Assembly (NCBI RefSeq): GCF_001949145.1
Contig: NW_019091435.1
Location: 473,167-537,166 of the forward strand
Source: Acanthaster planci
Taxonomy: Eukaryota > Echinodermata > Asteroidea > Valvatida > Acanthasteridae
Direction of reading: 5' to 3'
Length of the DNA stretch: 64,000 nt
Notes under the pieces: generated by a model
Database searches by the model: none
What the model was told of the DNA's origin: nothing
The model's input: the letters and a program-made list of their open reading frames with translations, nothing else
Position numbers and translations under genes: made by a program
In this document: positions 63,401 to 64,000 of the stretch, one piece after another
Numbering within the stretch: position 1 is the first letter of the stretch
How the letters are laid out: every line of letters begins with the position of its first letter

Positions 63401-64000
63401 ATGCGCCACGATGTCAAAGGTTATTTAGTACAGGTATTATACTGCTGATGTATCGCACTGTGTGCTTGCGCTCACAGGCTGGGCTTCACATACGTATATT
63501 GTACGCATACATGTACACACGTCCTTAGTGCATCATTTCAACGTGGTACATGTATGTACATACATGTATACCTGGCTGCGCCACGGCGGGTAGGCCTACA
63601 GTAAATGGAAAGTATACGGGTACATGTACATGCACGATGCATGTGAACCTTGCAGATTTACTGTCCATCGGAGCCAGCTTTTACAGAGTGCAACTGGTGG
63701 TTACATGTGATGCTTGCTTTTTCTTGATTTTTTCACATTTTACATGTACATGTGAATGTGAGAAAAAAGTTCTAACTAAACTACTACAAGTTTACATTTC
63801 ACAGGACCCGAAAAGTTGTATGTGACCTACACCCTCCCCATCCCCTTTGTATGCTTTGTATGACCATGAAAATGTTACAACTTTGCACGGCCCCTAAAAT
63901 CAATGTACATGTACATGTACCTCTCAAAATAGCTTTAAAGCAAGGTTAAATAAAACACAAAGGTGTATTTACATGTACAAGGTACCCACAACCTGCATTA
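60410..64000. other. Right-hand stretch without recognised gene
   Basis: No exon was recognised on either strand. It holds the palindrome at 60938, a small 10-bp-arm hairpin at 63209-63240 and TACATGTA words. Confidence 0.4.
60938..60965. repeat. Perfect 28-bp palindrome
   Basis: TGCATGTGAATGTG followed by its exact reverse complement CACATTCACATGCA, with no spacer. Confidence 0.95.

Noticed and set aside
1-64000. CRISPR array, operons or bacterial genes
   Set aside because: The tandem arrays have no unique spacers, and splice signals and LINE relics show animal nuclear DNA.

Overview
The window looks like nuclear DNA of a marine invertebrate, probably an invertebrate deuterostome (echinoderm, hemichordate or amphioxus). 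A mollusc or other lophotrochozoan cannot be excluded. Reasons: it is AT-rich and gene-poor, has metazoan splice signals, contains non-LTR retrotransposon and DNA-transposon relics, and is saturated with the self-complementary words TACATGTACATGTA and TACCGGTA. There are no operons, ribosome-binding sites or CRISPR arrays. Almost all open reading frames of 60-270 codons are chance or repeat-driven.

Only one host gene can be supported, and it runs on the minus strand across most of the window. Two coding exons of a roundabout (Robo) axon-guidance receptor are visible. The upstream one (47027-47222) has 126 bases of 5'UTR after a clean 3' splice site, an ATG in strong context, a 23-codon signal-peptide segment and a GTAAGT donor. 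The downstream one (3532-3671) encodes the start of the first immunoglobulin domain. The splice phases match exactly (phase 1), so the two exons define a 43,355-base first coding intron. Because the ATG exon starts at an acceptor, at least one further non-coding 5' exon and the promoter lie upstream, above 47222 or beyond the window. The rest of Ig1 lies below 3532, probably off the window.

The intron and upstream region form a repeat landscape. There are three larger minisatellites: 44 bp at the left edge, 33 bp at 10.4 kb, and 26 bp at 42.1 kb around an assembly gap. LINE remains lie at 21.9-22.7, 23.6-24.2 and 27.0-27.3 kb. DNA transposons and MITEs include a Tigger/pogo-like element (9.3-10.1 kb), hAT-like elements (15.2 and 48.7 kb), a TA-flanked 1.5-kb family with a short ORF and an internal tRNA-like sequence (32.5 and 50.4 kb), another TIR family (28.9 and 52.7 kb), and several foldbacks. 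The most striking are 51-bp hairpins, three of exactly the same length, bounded by TTAA or its decayed form, with CCCTAAC...GTTAGGG ends. A 301-bp element with the same ends lies at 60.1 kb.

Other structure: two adjacent 23-bp palindromes made of GATA-type sites at 19.0 kb, a perfect 36-bp-arm hairpin at 26.2 kb, a perfect 28-bp palindrome at 60.9 kb, and a degenerate 23-24-bp motif that recurs in small clusters through 38.2-38.7 kb. No undescribed biochemical system with its own genes was found. The most novel-looking material is the set of miniature transposons.
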